DNA from: Patagioenas fasciata
Taxonomy: Eukaryota; Chordata; Aves; Columbiformes; Columbidae
Assembly (NCBI RefSeq): GCF_037038585.1
Contig: NC_092525.1
Span: forward strand, 5,558,969-5,622,968
Direction: 5' to 3'
DNA length: 64,000 nucleotides
Shown here: positions 1-10,485 of the stretch, piece by piece
Position numbering within the stretch: position 1 is the first letter of the stretch
Layout: every line of letters begins with the position of its first letter
Notes under the pieces: generated by a model
The model's database searches: none
What the model was told of the DNA's origin: nothing
The model's input: only the letters and a program-made list of their open reading frames with translations
Translations under genes and position numbers: made by a program

Positions 1-1839
1 GCCTTGGCCCCGACCCCTCGCACATGCCTTAGAGATATCATAGCTCAGTACAAATCCCCACAGTCCTCACCTGCTGTTTGGTGCTTGCGGAGGGTCACAC
101 TCCCTGTGCCCCAGGGCACTGGCCCTACACAGCCAAGCTCGGCAGCGGGACTGTCTGGAGCTGCCGCTGGCTGGTTCTCCAGCTTTAGGGTCACCCGCAG
201 AAGCCCGCTCTCCTCAGCTCTGCACACCCATCCAGTTGCGCCACCCAGGCAAAGTCAGCTTCACCCTCTGCTCTACACCTCACCTGCAAACAACCAACTC
301 TTCAACTGACAACTGTCCAAAACCCACCGACAAACTCTTCACACCTCAGCCTTTCGTTTGCAACTGCTGCCTCTAGTGCATCTCACAGACAAGCCTTCAA
401 AATCCCCTCATCCTGCAATAACACTCCTGCATTGATCACCTGCGGGAACAACTACCACAATACCATGCAAACACCAACCAGTTCTGGCACGGAAATATCA
501 CTTTCTCCTCAAGATTCCACCCTACACCAACTGCTGACAAACACACGCTGTCCTCACCAAAGCCAAACGCTGCAACAACCAGCGACAACTCAAATTTGCG
601 TGGGCGGTGCAAAATTGCAGGGGTGAGCTAACGCAGAGCTGGGCTTGAAAGCTGCAGAGTGTGCACCCTGTGGTATAACGTGGCGAGCTACTGCCATTCT
701 GCCTTCTCCCTGGGAGAAGCGCGTGAGCAGAGGCTGCTTCAAGGCACGATGGGAACGGTTTGGTTCTCCGGGTCTCTCAGGGCGAGAGCGATAAATGTGA
801 TCTGTGTCGTGGCGCAGGAACTTCCCGTACACTTGCTCCTCCATTCGGTCTCGGGTGCTGCAAGAGAGGGAGCGAGAGATTCAGGGCAAGATTGACAACC
901 TCGGCGTCCCCGTCCCAGCCACGGGTCACCCAAACCTGCAGACATCCCGGGAGGCCCCCTAAGATTTACACTCCCCTATGCCCCACCCTTGAAGCCTGGA
1001 CATCGCCAGAACCATAGAGCAAGTATTTCTTGAGGAGGCACCCAAAGGGTCCGTGTTCTCTTTCAGGCAGATGCTAGCGCAAGATTGCAAATCATCTCAC
1101 AGCTACCAGGAAGGTAAAAAATAACGTCTTGAAATGGGAAAGGAACAGGTATTGTTTCTCTTCATCACCTCCCTCATTGCCACGTTATCAAGGTCTCCCG
1201 CAATGTTCCACAGGAAACTTGAAGCTTGGAATTCCTGGTATTCTGAACCTGGGCAAGAAAGGAAGAAAAGCATGAGACTGATCATAAAGAGGGTGGCTGC
1301 TCGTAACATGGAAAGAGCAGTAACAAGGTAAAAAGATATCACTTTTCCTTAGAGAGCTCTCAAAGCTGCCTGTTAAGGACAAGAAAAACAAACTTGTGAC
1401 GGACCATTACTTAAAATCCAAGGCCCAGGAAGCGATCTAATGTACATTGAAACGCGGGCCACGAGACAGTGGAAGTGCCACGAGCTGAGACTGAAGGGAC
1501 AGAGGAGGAATTTGCAAAGAAGTTTAGGTTTCGATGTCAAAACGGAAAATTCTACGTCATTAAAATATAATGCAAAAGTCAGTGTAAAATCAAGTAAGGC
1601 AACGACTCCAAATGAACTCTCAGGCGCTTCAGTCACTCAGGAGATCAAAAATGCGGATCATTTCTCACCTGCCCACCTCCCAAACCCCAGCCTATGTCCC
1701 CTGCTTCCAGCTTACCTGAGCCCAGATTAAAGGAGGATTTCAGAGGCCATGCCAAGTTCTGCTGCTCCTCGTTCGGGTTGCCAGTCTTCCTCCTCGCTCT
1801 GGAATTGCAGGTCAACCGCCTTCCTGTTCTTCTTTGATT

Positions 1840-4800
1840 GACGCTGAGCTGCCGCGTTACCCGCTGCCGTCTGAGCGGATCTCGGGGAGCCTCTGGAACC
1901 GCCAGAGCGCTCCCCCCACCAACATTCTCTTGCCTTGTTTTCGGGGTTCCTCTTCACCAGCTGAGGCGCCCTCCCACCCCCCGCCGCCCTCTTACCTTTT
2001 TCTAGAGGTCTCTTGAGCCACCAGCAAGCTCCCCCGCACCTTCCCTCAGCGATCTTGGCCCGCCAGAGGCCTGCCCCTCGTCAGCCTCCTCCCCTTTTCC
2101 TGGGTGCTGCTTGAACCACTGGTGGGCTCCCCTCCACCATCCTCTCGTCCTTTGTAGGGGAGTCTCGTGACTCACCAGAGCGCTCTCCGCCGTTGCCTTG
2201 CTGGGGTTATTGACACCGCTTGACTTGCCAGAGCGCTCCCCCTCGCAGTTCTCTTGTTGGATTTCTTGGGACCTTTTGAACCAGTGGAACAACGGGAATG
2301 CTCCCCCCCACTGTGACCTTGCCTTTCTTCAGTGCGATCTTGACGTGCTGGAGCACTTCCCCGCGCCGTCCTCTTGCCTTTTACTGGGGAGTCTCTTGAA
2401 TATCCACAGCACTCCCCCCTGCCATCCTTTACCAGATTTTTTGACACTTCTTGACATCTCGGAGTGCTCTCACTCACCCTTGTCTTGCCTATTTTCAGGG
2501 CGCTCCTGTCCCGCTGGATGCTCCTCCCTGCTGTCCTATTGCCAGATTGAGAATTCTCGACCTGTCCCAGCGCTACCCCACCGTCCTTCTGCCTTCTACC
2601 TGGGAAGTCACTTGAAGAACTGGAGCACTCCCCCCTGCTGTCCTCTTGCCTTTCTTCACTGAGATTTTGGCCTGCCAGAGCACTCCTCCCTGTTGTCCTC
2701 TTACTGGATTTCTTGGGACCTCTTGACCCACTGGGTTTCTCCTCCTGCTGTCCTTTTGCCTTTCTTTAGTACAATCTCAGCCTGCTGGAGCGCTCCCCCT
2801 CGCCGTCCTCCTGCTGGATTTCTTGGAACCTCTTGACCCCTTAGGGCGTTCCCCCTGCCACCCTCTTGTGGTTTTTGGGGGAGTCTTGTGATCAACCAGG
2901 CCGTTTCCCCCCACCATCCTCTTCCCCTTTTCCTGGGTGCTTCTTGATCCACCAGAGTGCTCTCAAAGCTGCCTGTTACCATCCTCTAACCATTCTCTTG
3001 CCTTTTTTGGTGGAGTCTTGTGACTCACCGGAGCGTTCTCCACCATTGTCTTGCTGGATTTGTTGACATCGCTTGACCTGCCGGAGCGCTCCCCCTCACA
3101 GTTCTCTTCCTGGATATCTTGGGACATTTTGAACCACTGGGGGGCTCCCACCCGCCATCCTCTTACCGCATTTATTGAGACGTCCTGATCTGCCAGAGCG
3201 TTCCCCCTCGCCGTCCTTTTGCTGGATTTCTTGGGATGCCTTAAACAACTGTGGGGCTCCCACCCACCATCCTCTAACCGCATTTATCGAGATTTCCTGA
3301 TCTGCTGGAGCGCTCCCCCTTGCCGTCCTCTTGCTGGATTTCTTGGGATCTCTTGGACCACTGGGGGGGCTCCCACCCGCCATCCTCTTACCGCATTTAT
3401 TGAGACTTCCTGATCTGCTGGATTGCTTTCCCCCTGGCCTTCCTCTTGCACTTTTTTGGGGGAGTCTTCTTCACACATCCGAGCGCTCTCCCTCACCCTT
3501 GTCTTGCCTCTAGTCAGGGCGCTCTTCTCCCGCTGGAACGCTCCTCCCCGCCATCCTATTGCCAGACTGAGAATTCTTGACCTGCCGCAGTCCTGCCCCA
3601 CCATGCTCCTGCCTTCTGCCTGGGAAGTCACTTGAAGAACTGGAGCGCTCTCCCCCGCTGTCCTCTTGCCTTTCCTCAGTGGGATTTTGGCCTGCTAAAG
3701 AGCTCCTCCCTGTCGTCCTCTTGCTGGATTTCTTGGGACTTCTTGACCCATTAGGGCGTTCCCCCTGCCACCCTCTTGTGGTTTTTGGGGGAGTCTTGTG
3801 ACCAACCAGGCCGTTTCCCCCCACCATCCTCTTCCCCTTTTCCTGGGTGCTTCTTGATCCACCAGAGTGCTCCCCTGCACCATTCTTTTGCCTTTTTTGG
3901 GAGAGTCTTGTGACTCGCCGGAGAGTTCTCCACCATTGTCTTGCTGGATTTCTTGACATCGCTTGACCTGCCGGAGCGCTCCCCCTCGCAGTTCTCTTGC
4001 TGGATTTCTTGGGACGTCTTAAACAACTGAGGGGCTCACACCCACCATCCTCTAACTGCATTTATCGAGATTTCCTGATCTGCCGGAGCGCTCGCCCCTG
4101 CTGTCCTCTTGCTGGGTTTCTTGGGACCTCTTGACCCACACGAGCTCTCCTCCCCACCGTCTTCTTGCCGGACTTATTGAGACTTCTTGACCCGCCAGAG
4201 TGTTCCCCCTCATCATCCTCCTGCCTTTTTCTGGGGATTCTCTTCAACAACTGAAGAGCTCCCCCGCACTGTCCTCTTCCCTTTTTTCTGGGTGATTCGT
4301 GAATCACCGGTGAGCTTCTCCTTACCACCCTCTTGGGCTTTTTTCAGAGCAACCTTGACCCATCAGAGCACCCCCTCACCGTCCTCTTGCCAGATGTACT
4401 GAGGGTTCTTCATCTGCCACAGCGCTCCCCAACGCCGTCCTCTTGCTGGATTTCCTGGAACCTTGTGAACCACTGGGGGGCTCCCACCCACCATCCTTTT
4501 ACCGCATTTATTGAGACGTCCTGATCTGCCAGAGCGCTCCCCCTCGCCGCCCTCTTGCTGGATTTCTTGGGACCTCTTGAACCACTGGGGGCCTCCCACC
4601 CACCATGCTCTTACCGCATTTATCGAGACTTCCTGATCTGCCGGAGCGCTCCCCCTCGCCGTCCTCTTGCTGGATTTCTTGGGTCCTCTTGACCCATTAG
4701 GGCGTTCCCCCTGCCACCCTCTTGTGTTTTCTGGGGGAGTCTTGTGACCAACCAGAGTGCTCCCCCCCACCATCTTCTTCCCCTTTTCCTGGGTGCTTCT

Positions 4801-5725
4801 TGATCCACCAGAGTGCTCCCCTGCACCATTCTCTTGCCTTTTTTTGGGGGAATCTTGTGACTCACCGGAGCGTTTTCCACCATTGTCTTGCTGGATTTCT
4901 TGACACCGCTTGACCTGTTGGAGCGCTCTCCCTCACAGTTCTCTTGCTGGATATCTTGGGACCTCTTGAACCACTGGGGAGCTCCCACCTGCCACCTTCT
5001 TACCGCATTTATTGAGACTTCCTGATCTGCTGGATTGCTCTCCCCACCGGCCTTCCTCTTGCACTTTTTGGGGGAGTCTTCTTGACACGTCCGAGTGCTC
5101 TCCCTCACCCTCGTCTTGCCTCTAGTCAGGGCGCTCATCTCCCGCTGGAACGCTCCTCCCCGCCATCCTATTGCCAGACTGAGAATTCTTGACCTGCCGC
5201 AGTCCTGCCCCGCCATGCTCCTGCCTTCTGCCTGGGAAGTCACTTGAAGAACTGGAGCGCTCTCCCCCGCTGTCCTCTTGCCTTTCCTCAGTGGGATTTT
5301 GGCCTGCTAAAGAGCTCCTCCCTGTCGTCCTCTTGCTGGATTTCTCGGTACCTCTTGACCCACTGGGTCTCTCCTCCTGCCGTCCTTTTGCCTTTCCTTA
5401 GTACATTCTTGGTCTGCTGGAGTGCTCCCCCCCACCATCCTCTTGCTGGATTTCTCGGGACCCCTTGTCCCATATAGGACATTCCCCCCCACCACCATCC
5501 TGGTGTGTTTTTTAGGAGAGTCTTGTGATCGACCAGAGCGCTCCCCCCTTGACATCCTCTTCCCCTTTTTCTGGGTGACTTTTGAACCACTGGTGAACTC
5601 TCCCCCATCATCCTCTTGCCACATATATTGAGACTTGTTGATCCGCCAGAGCGCTTCCCCCACTGTCCTCTTGCCAGATTTACTGATACCTCTTGTCCTG
5701 TCAGAGCGCTCCCTCTCGCAGTCCT
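1840..5725. repeat. ~56 bp minisatellite of U1 (about 69 degenerate monomers)
   Basis: The monomer runs roughly from GAGCGCTCCCCCTCGCCGTC through TGGATTTCTTGGGACC to a short linker. Many monomers pair with a diverged sister (centred on CCGCATTTATTGAGAC), giving a 112 bp dimer. Larger blocks of several hundred bases also repeat, for example 3,500-3,800 against 5,090-5,400. Read on the minus strand it is almost free of stops, giving lysine-, glutamate- and serine-rich peptides. Since 56 and 112 are not multiples of three, the same DNA is read in rotating frames (words such as EIQQEDGEGER and KKSSKRTARG come from the same bases). The peptides are therefore probably not selected. This is the part of the unit that varies most in length. 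Confidence 0.9.
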
Positions 5726-5739
5726 CTTTGTTCAGTTTG

Positions 5740-7490
5740 TAGGGTAGGAGGGGGGATCTCTGATTACAGAAAGGTCCCTTTGTTCTAGGAGACATTCCCT
5801 TGCTCCATGCTTCAGGTTGCCCATCTTCCCTCTCATTTTCAATATGCACGTCCATCACCTTCCTCCTCTTCTTTCTTGATCCCTCGACTCCCGGATGAAC
5901 TCAAATCCTCTTTCTTGATCACTCTTTCTCGTAAGTTCACAACCTTACTTTCCTTTCTTGCTTTCGCCTTTGTGAGCTGCTCCACCCAAACCGAAATGCC
6001 CTGAAGACAGAAATACACCCACCCCAAGCCCGTACAGTCACATAGGGGGTGAGTCCGCTCGCTGACGCATCCCCACATCCCACAGCAAGCCCACCTTGCC
6101 TTGGCCCCGGCCCCCCGCACAGGCCTTCCCACCAACCCAGCCCCTCCGGAGCAGCACAGTTTCCCAGCATGCACCCCACAAAGACTTTCTTTGCCAGTCA
6201 CCCCTGGCACTTACAGCAACACACCACATCAGCATCAAGAGCCCTGGGAGTGGAGAGCTGGCCAGGCCCTCACCCCGGCAGGATCCTCTTCCCCCTCCTT
6301 TAGCTGATGGCAGACAGACAAGACACCTCCCAAGAGGTGTCCAGCCCTCTCTCTCAACCACTCATGAGTACAAAAGCCCAGCCTCTACTCACCCACCCCG
6401 CCTCCCAAAACCCCACCAGCAGCCCCTGGTCCCAGCTGAACAGCAGCCAGTGCTGAAGATCTGGCTCGTGTTGTCGGACACAACCTTCCCATGGATGTCT
6501 GGGCCCCTGAGCAGTTTCCAGGGGTGGGAGGGCGCAGTCCTGATTACAGGGAGGTCCCTGTCCCAAGGGGGACATTTTCTTCCTCCTCACTCCTGACTCG
6601 CAGCTCCATCACCTTCCTCCTCTTCTTTCTTGATCCCTCCTGACTCGCAGCTCTACCACCGTCATCTTCTTTCTTGATCCCTGTTGACTTGCAGATGCAC
6701 TCCAATCCTCTTTCTTGATCGCTCTTCCTCGTAGGTTCACCACCTTCCTCTTCTTTCTTGCTTTCACCTTTGCGAGCTGCTCCACCCGAACAGAGATGCA
6801 CAGAAAACAAAAATATACCCACCCCAGGCCCGTACAGTCACACGAGGGGGCGAGTCCGGTCGCTGACGCATCCCCACACCCCACCACAAGGCCACCTTGC
6901 CTTGGCCCCGGCCCCCCGCACAGGCCTTCCCACCAACCCAGCCCCTCCGTAGCAGCACAGTTTCCCAGCATGCACACCACAAAGACTTTCTTTGCCAGTC
7001 ACCCCTGGCACTTACAGCAACACACCACACCAGCATCAAGAGCCCTGGGAGTGGAGAGCTGGCCAGGCCCTCACCCCGGCAGGATCCTCTTCCCCCTCCT
7101 TTACCTGCTGGCAGACAGACACCTCCCAAGGGATGACCACCCTGCTCCCTTAACTGCTCCCAAGTCCAAGAGCCCAGCCCCTGCTCACCACCCCCACCTC
7201 CCAAAACACAGCCAACAGCCCCTGCTCCCATTTTACCACTTTACCCCCGAGCACGGTTTCTAGGGGTGGGAGGGGGACGCACTAATCACAGATCGTTCCC
7301 TGTGCTTAAGGATACATTCTCCTTCTCGCTGGCTCAGCCTGCCCATCTTCCTCCTCACTCTTGACTCGTAGCTCCATCACCTTTCTCCTCTTTTGTCCCC
7401 TCCTGACTCACAGGTCCACCACTGTCATCTTCTTTCTTGACTCTGCTTGACTCACAGGTGCGCTCCAATCCTCTTTCGTGATCGCTCTTC
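5740..7490. repeat. ~0.8 kb higher-order repeat in U1 (two full copies plus the start of a third)
   Basis: Two copies, about 5,740-6,540 and 6,540-7,270, align over their length; a fixed landmark (TTTCTTGATC) recurs at 5,911 and 6,711. A third copy starts near 7,270 and is interrupted by the provirus at 7,491, then resumes at 8,478 and runs into the next unit. Each copy begins with short ~41-44 bp repeats (GATCAAGAAAG on the minus strand) that look like decayed relatives of the 56 bp minisatellite. A TTCCCAGCATGC motif lies at 6,161 and 6,962. Minus-strand open frames of 107-155 codons here recur in parallel in both copies and match no family I know. Confidence 0.85.
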
Positions 7491-7847
7491 TGTGTCAGTA
7501 CACGGAAGACCGGGCACGTGAGAAACTGCAAGAGTCAACAGCATGAGAACAAGCATTAGTGGAAAAATACAAGAACAAAGGACTGTATGCTATGTGATAC
7601 ATCAAGGACAGAGGAGTTGATACAGGATTGATGCATCAAGGACAGAGGGACAGCTTGTGATAGACAAAAAAGGTGTTTATGGCAGTGACTTTGGTGGGAA
7701 CACAAAACACATCACTTATGTAATGACTAACTTAGCTAATCAACAAATGCTTGAGCAAGCATCATAGCGAGTATAAACGCAAGCCTGAATTTGTAATAAA
7801 CATCTCTCATTGCACCTTAAAAGAGAGTCCGTACCGCATTCGCTACA
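7491..7847 (+). repeat. 5' LTR of the U1 provirus
   Basis: The 357 bp LTR begins TGTGTCAG and ends GCTACA, keeping the TG...CA termini. A TATAAA lies at 7,772-7,777 and an AATAAA polyadenylation signal at 7,795-7,800, in the expected U3-R order. The short direct repeats of CATCAAGGACAGAGG (about 7,602 and 7,627) also occur in the relative at 40.7 kb in looser form. Retained promoter and polyadenylation elements mean each unit could in principle start or end a transcript here. Confidence 0.88.
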
Positions 7848-7849
7848 AA

Positions 7850-7869
7850 TGGCGCCCTGGAACAGGGAC
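7850..7869 (+). other. Primer binding site, lysine-tRNA type with a 2-base insertion
   Basis: The site reads TGGCGCCCTGGAACAGGGAC, two bases after the LTR end. The complement of the 3' end of tRNA-Lys3 is TGGCGCCC followed directly by GAACAGGGAC, so two extra bases (TG) sit in the middle. The relative at 40,513 lacks the insertion. The insertion is present in every array copy. Confidence 0.85.
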
Positions 7870-8257
7870 TTTCAGCGTGCCTATAAAGGCAGTAGCCGCT
7901 CTGGTAGCGAAGCCCAATCGAACCAGGAAACAGGACCGGGAACCAGGACAGTGCGCGCCCACCACCAACGAAAGGTGAGCGATTGGGAACCATGGGAGGG
8001 AAGTTATCCCTTAAGCAAAGACAAACCCTGGATGTCCTTCAACATGCGCTACAAACGCAAAATCAGGATGTATCAGGGGTCTGATTGGTGAGTTTATTAC
8101 AATGGATTGCTAATCATGTGCTAGACTTTCCTACAACTGGTACATTTCAGTTGGAGACATGGCACAAAGATGAATGAGAATTATATGAACAGGTAACGAC
8201 TGGAGATAAAGCTGCTTGCAAAATATTCATCTACTTGGGGAAAAATTATGACTACTA
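7870..8257 (+). pseudogene. ERV leader and 5' gag (matrix) stub, broken
   Basis: After about 120 bp of leader, an ATG at 7,992 opens a frame beginning MGGKLS, a typical myristoylation-type matrix start. The frame soon meets a stop (at about 8,082), and later words seen in the relative's gag (ELYEQ, TGDKAAC) continue after further damage. It stops at about 8,257 where the partial 3' LTR begins. Nothing beyond the matrix region is present, so no functional Gag can be made. Confidence 0.8.
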
Positions 8258-8258
8258 A

Positions 8259-8471
8259 GATACAGGATACAGGACTGATACATCAGGGACAGAGGGACAG
8301 CTTACTATAGAAAAAAATGCGTATATGGCAGTTACACCGCTCATGTAATGTCTAACTTAGCTAAAGAGCAAATGCTTGAGCAAGCATCATAGCGAGTATA
8401 AATGCAAACCTGAGTTTGTAATAAATGTCTCTCATGGCACCTTACCGTGAGTCCACGCCAGATTCGCTACA
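8259..8471 (+). repeat. Partial 3' LTR of the U1 provirus
   Basis: About 213 bp aligns to the 3' half of the 5' LTR from GATACAGGA to the terminal CTACA, keeping its own TATAAA (about 8,397) and AATAAA (about 8,420). It lacks the stretch corresponding to about 7,707-7,730 of the 5' LTR and differs at many single positions. The gag-LTR fusion point is near 8,258. The deletion that made it removed most of the provirus but not the outer LTR end or the target duplication. Confidence 0.82.
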
Positions 8472-10485
8472 CTCTTCCTCATAGGTTCACCACCTTCCTC
8501 TCCTTCCTTGCTTTTCCTTTGCACGCTGCTCCACCTGAAGAGAAACACACAGAGGACTGAGCTACACCAGCCCAAGGGCACTACAATCAGACAGGGGCTG
8601 AGTCCGGGGGCTGACACCTCCCCACACCCCACAACGAGCCCACCTTGCCTTGGCCCCGACCCCTCGCACATGCCTTAGAGATATCATAGCTCAGTACAAA
8701 TCCCCACAGTCCTCACCTGCTGTTTGGTGCTTGCGGAGGGTCACACTCCCTGTGCCCCAGGGCACTGGCCCTACACGGCCAAGCTCGGCAGCGGGACTGT
8801 CTGGAGCTGCCGCTGGCTGGTTCTCCAGCTTTAGGGTCACCCGCAGAAGCCCGCTCTCCTCAGCTCTGCACACCCATCCAGTTGCGCCGCCCAGGCAAAG
8901 TCAGCTTCACCCTCTGCTCTACACCTCACCTGCAAACAACCAACTCTTCAACTGACAACTGTCCAAAACCCACCGACAAACTCTCCACACCTCAGCCTTT
9001 CGTTTGCAACTGCTGCCTCTAGTGCATCTCACAGACAAGCCTTCAAAATCCCCTCATCCTGCAATAACACTCCAGCACTGATCACCTGTGGGAACAACTA
9101 CCACAATACCATGCAAACACCAACCAGTTCTGGCACGGAAATATCACTTTCTCCTCAAGATTCCACCCTACACCAACTGCTGACAAACACACGCTGTCCT
9201 CACCAAAGCCAAACGCTGCAACAACCAGCGACAACTCAAATTTGCGTGGGCGGTGCAAAATTGCAGGGGTGAGCTAACGCAGAGCTGGGCTTGAAAGCTG
9301 CAGAGTGTGCACCCTGTGGTATAACGTGGCGAGCTACTGCCATTCTGCCTTCTCCCTGGGAGAAGCGCGTGAGCAGAGGCTGCTTCAAGGCACGATGGGA
9401 ACGGTTTGGTTCTCCGGGTCTCTCAGGGCGAGAGCGATAAATGTGATCTGTGTCGTGGCGCAGGAACTTCCCGTACACTTGCTCCTCCATTCGGTCTCGG
9501 GTGCTGCAAGAGAGGGAGCGAGAGATTCAGGGCAAGATTGACAACCTCGGCGTCCCCGTCCCAGCCACGGGTCACCCAAACCTGCAGACATCCCGGGAGG
9601 CCCCCTAAGATTTACACTCCCCTATGCCCCACCCTTGAAGCCTGGACATCGCCAGAACCATAGAGCAAGTATTTCTTGAGGAGGCACCCAAAGGGTCCGT
9701 GTTCTCTTTCAGGCAGATGCTAGCGCAAGATTGCAAATCATCTCACAGCTACCAGGAAGGTAAAAAATAACGTCTTGAAATGGGAAAGGAACAGGTATTG
9801 TTTCTCTTCATCACCTCCCTCATTGCCACGTTATCAAGGTCTCCCGCAATGTTCCACAGGAAACTTGAAGCTTGGAATTCCTGGTATTCTGAACCTGGGC
9901 AAGAAAGGAAGAAAAGCATGAGACTGATCATAAAGAGGGTGGCTGCTCGTAACATGGAAAGAGCAGTAACAAGGTAAAAAGATATCACTTTTCCTTAGAG
10001 AGCTCTCAAAGCTGCCTGTTAAGGACAAGAAAAACAAACTTGTGACGGACCATTACTTAAAATCCAAGGCCCAGGAAGCGATCTAATGTACATTGAAACG
10101 CGGGCCACGAGACAGTGGAAGTGCCACGAGCTGAGACTGAAGGGACAGAGGATGAATTTCCAAAGAAGTTTAGGTTTCGATGTCAAAACGGAAAATTCTA
10201 CGTCATTAAAATATAATGCAAAAGTCAGTGTAAAATCAAGTAAGGCAACGACTCCAAATGAACTCTCAGGCGCTTCAGTCACTCAGGAGATCAAAAATGC
10301 GGATCATTTCTCACCTGCCCACCTCCCAAACCCCAGCCTATGTCCCCTGCTTCCAGCTTACCTGAGCCCAGATTAAAGGAGGATTTCAGAGGCCATGCCA
10401 AGTTCTGCTGCTCCTCGTTCGGGTTGCCAGTCTTCCTCCTCGCTCTGGAATTGCAGGTCAACCGCCTTCCTGTTCTTCTTTGATT

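Larger units (their letters stand above)
7491..8471 (+). mobile_element. Collapsed ERVK-like provirus in U1 (LTR, primer site, gag stub, partial LTR)
   Basis: A 981 bp element lies between two copies of CTCTTC (7,485-7,490 and 8,472-8,477). A 6 bp target duplication is usual for alpha- and betaretrovirus-type integration. The 5' LTR starts TGTG and ends CTACA. The partial 3' LTR ends with the same CGCTACA. Between them are a lysine-tRNA-like primer site and about 390 bp of leader and 5' gag; the rest of gag, pol and env is gone. The 5' and 3' LTR differ at many positions, including a ~24 bp gap, so the insertion is old. The same element in the same place occurs in U2, U4, U5 and U6. It has a close relative, in the opposite orientation, at 36,746-40,864. 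Confidence 0.9.
1..8646. repeat. Macrosatellite unit U1 (8,646 bp, cut at phase 1 by the window start)
   Basis: This is the reference full-length unit. The same sequence restarts at 8,647 and 15,456, and on the right at 41,153, 49,845 and 58,491, always in the same orientation with only scattered substitutions. Unit order is: complex sequence (1-1,780), a ~56 bp minisatellite (about 1,840-5,725), a ~0.8 kb repeat in two full copies plus a third start (5,740-7,490), a collapsed provirus (7,491-8,471) and a short tail. The first 1.8 kb has no recognisable gene. A segment at about 1,134-1,331 is exon-like only in having a pyrimidine tract before an open stretch that ends near a GTAAAA; I do not recognise the peptide. 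U1 has private differences from the other units, such as CTCTTCAC at about 337 where all others read CTCTCCAC. A duplicated host gene fragment cannot be excluded for 1-1,780. Confidence 0.93.

Noticed and set aside
361-400. CTCF-like core (complement of GCTGCCTCTAGTGCA) in each macrosatellite unit
   Set aside because: The core is one base too short between the conserved blocks and has no upstream TGCAGTNCC module.
1134-1331. Exon-like plus-strand stretch in each unit ending near GTAAAA
   Set aside because: Neither the peptide nor the splice borders match a family I know. Both strands are open over the same bases, so a gene call is not supported.
2002-5858. Long minus-strand open frames (up to 217 codons) with repeated lysine/glutamate/serine-rich peptides across the 56 bp minisatellite in all units
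   Set aside because: The monomer length is not a multiple of three, so the same DNA appears in rotating frames. Absence of stops follows from base composition, and deletions in U2 and U6 are not frame-aware.
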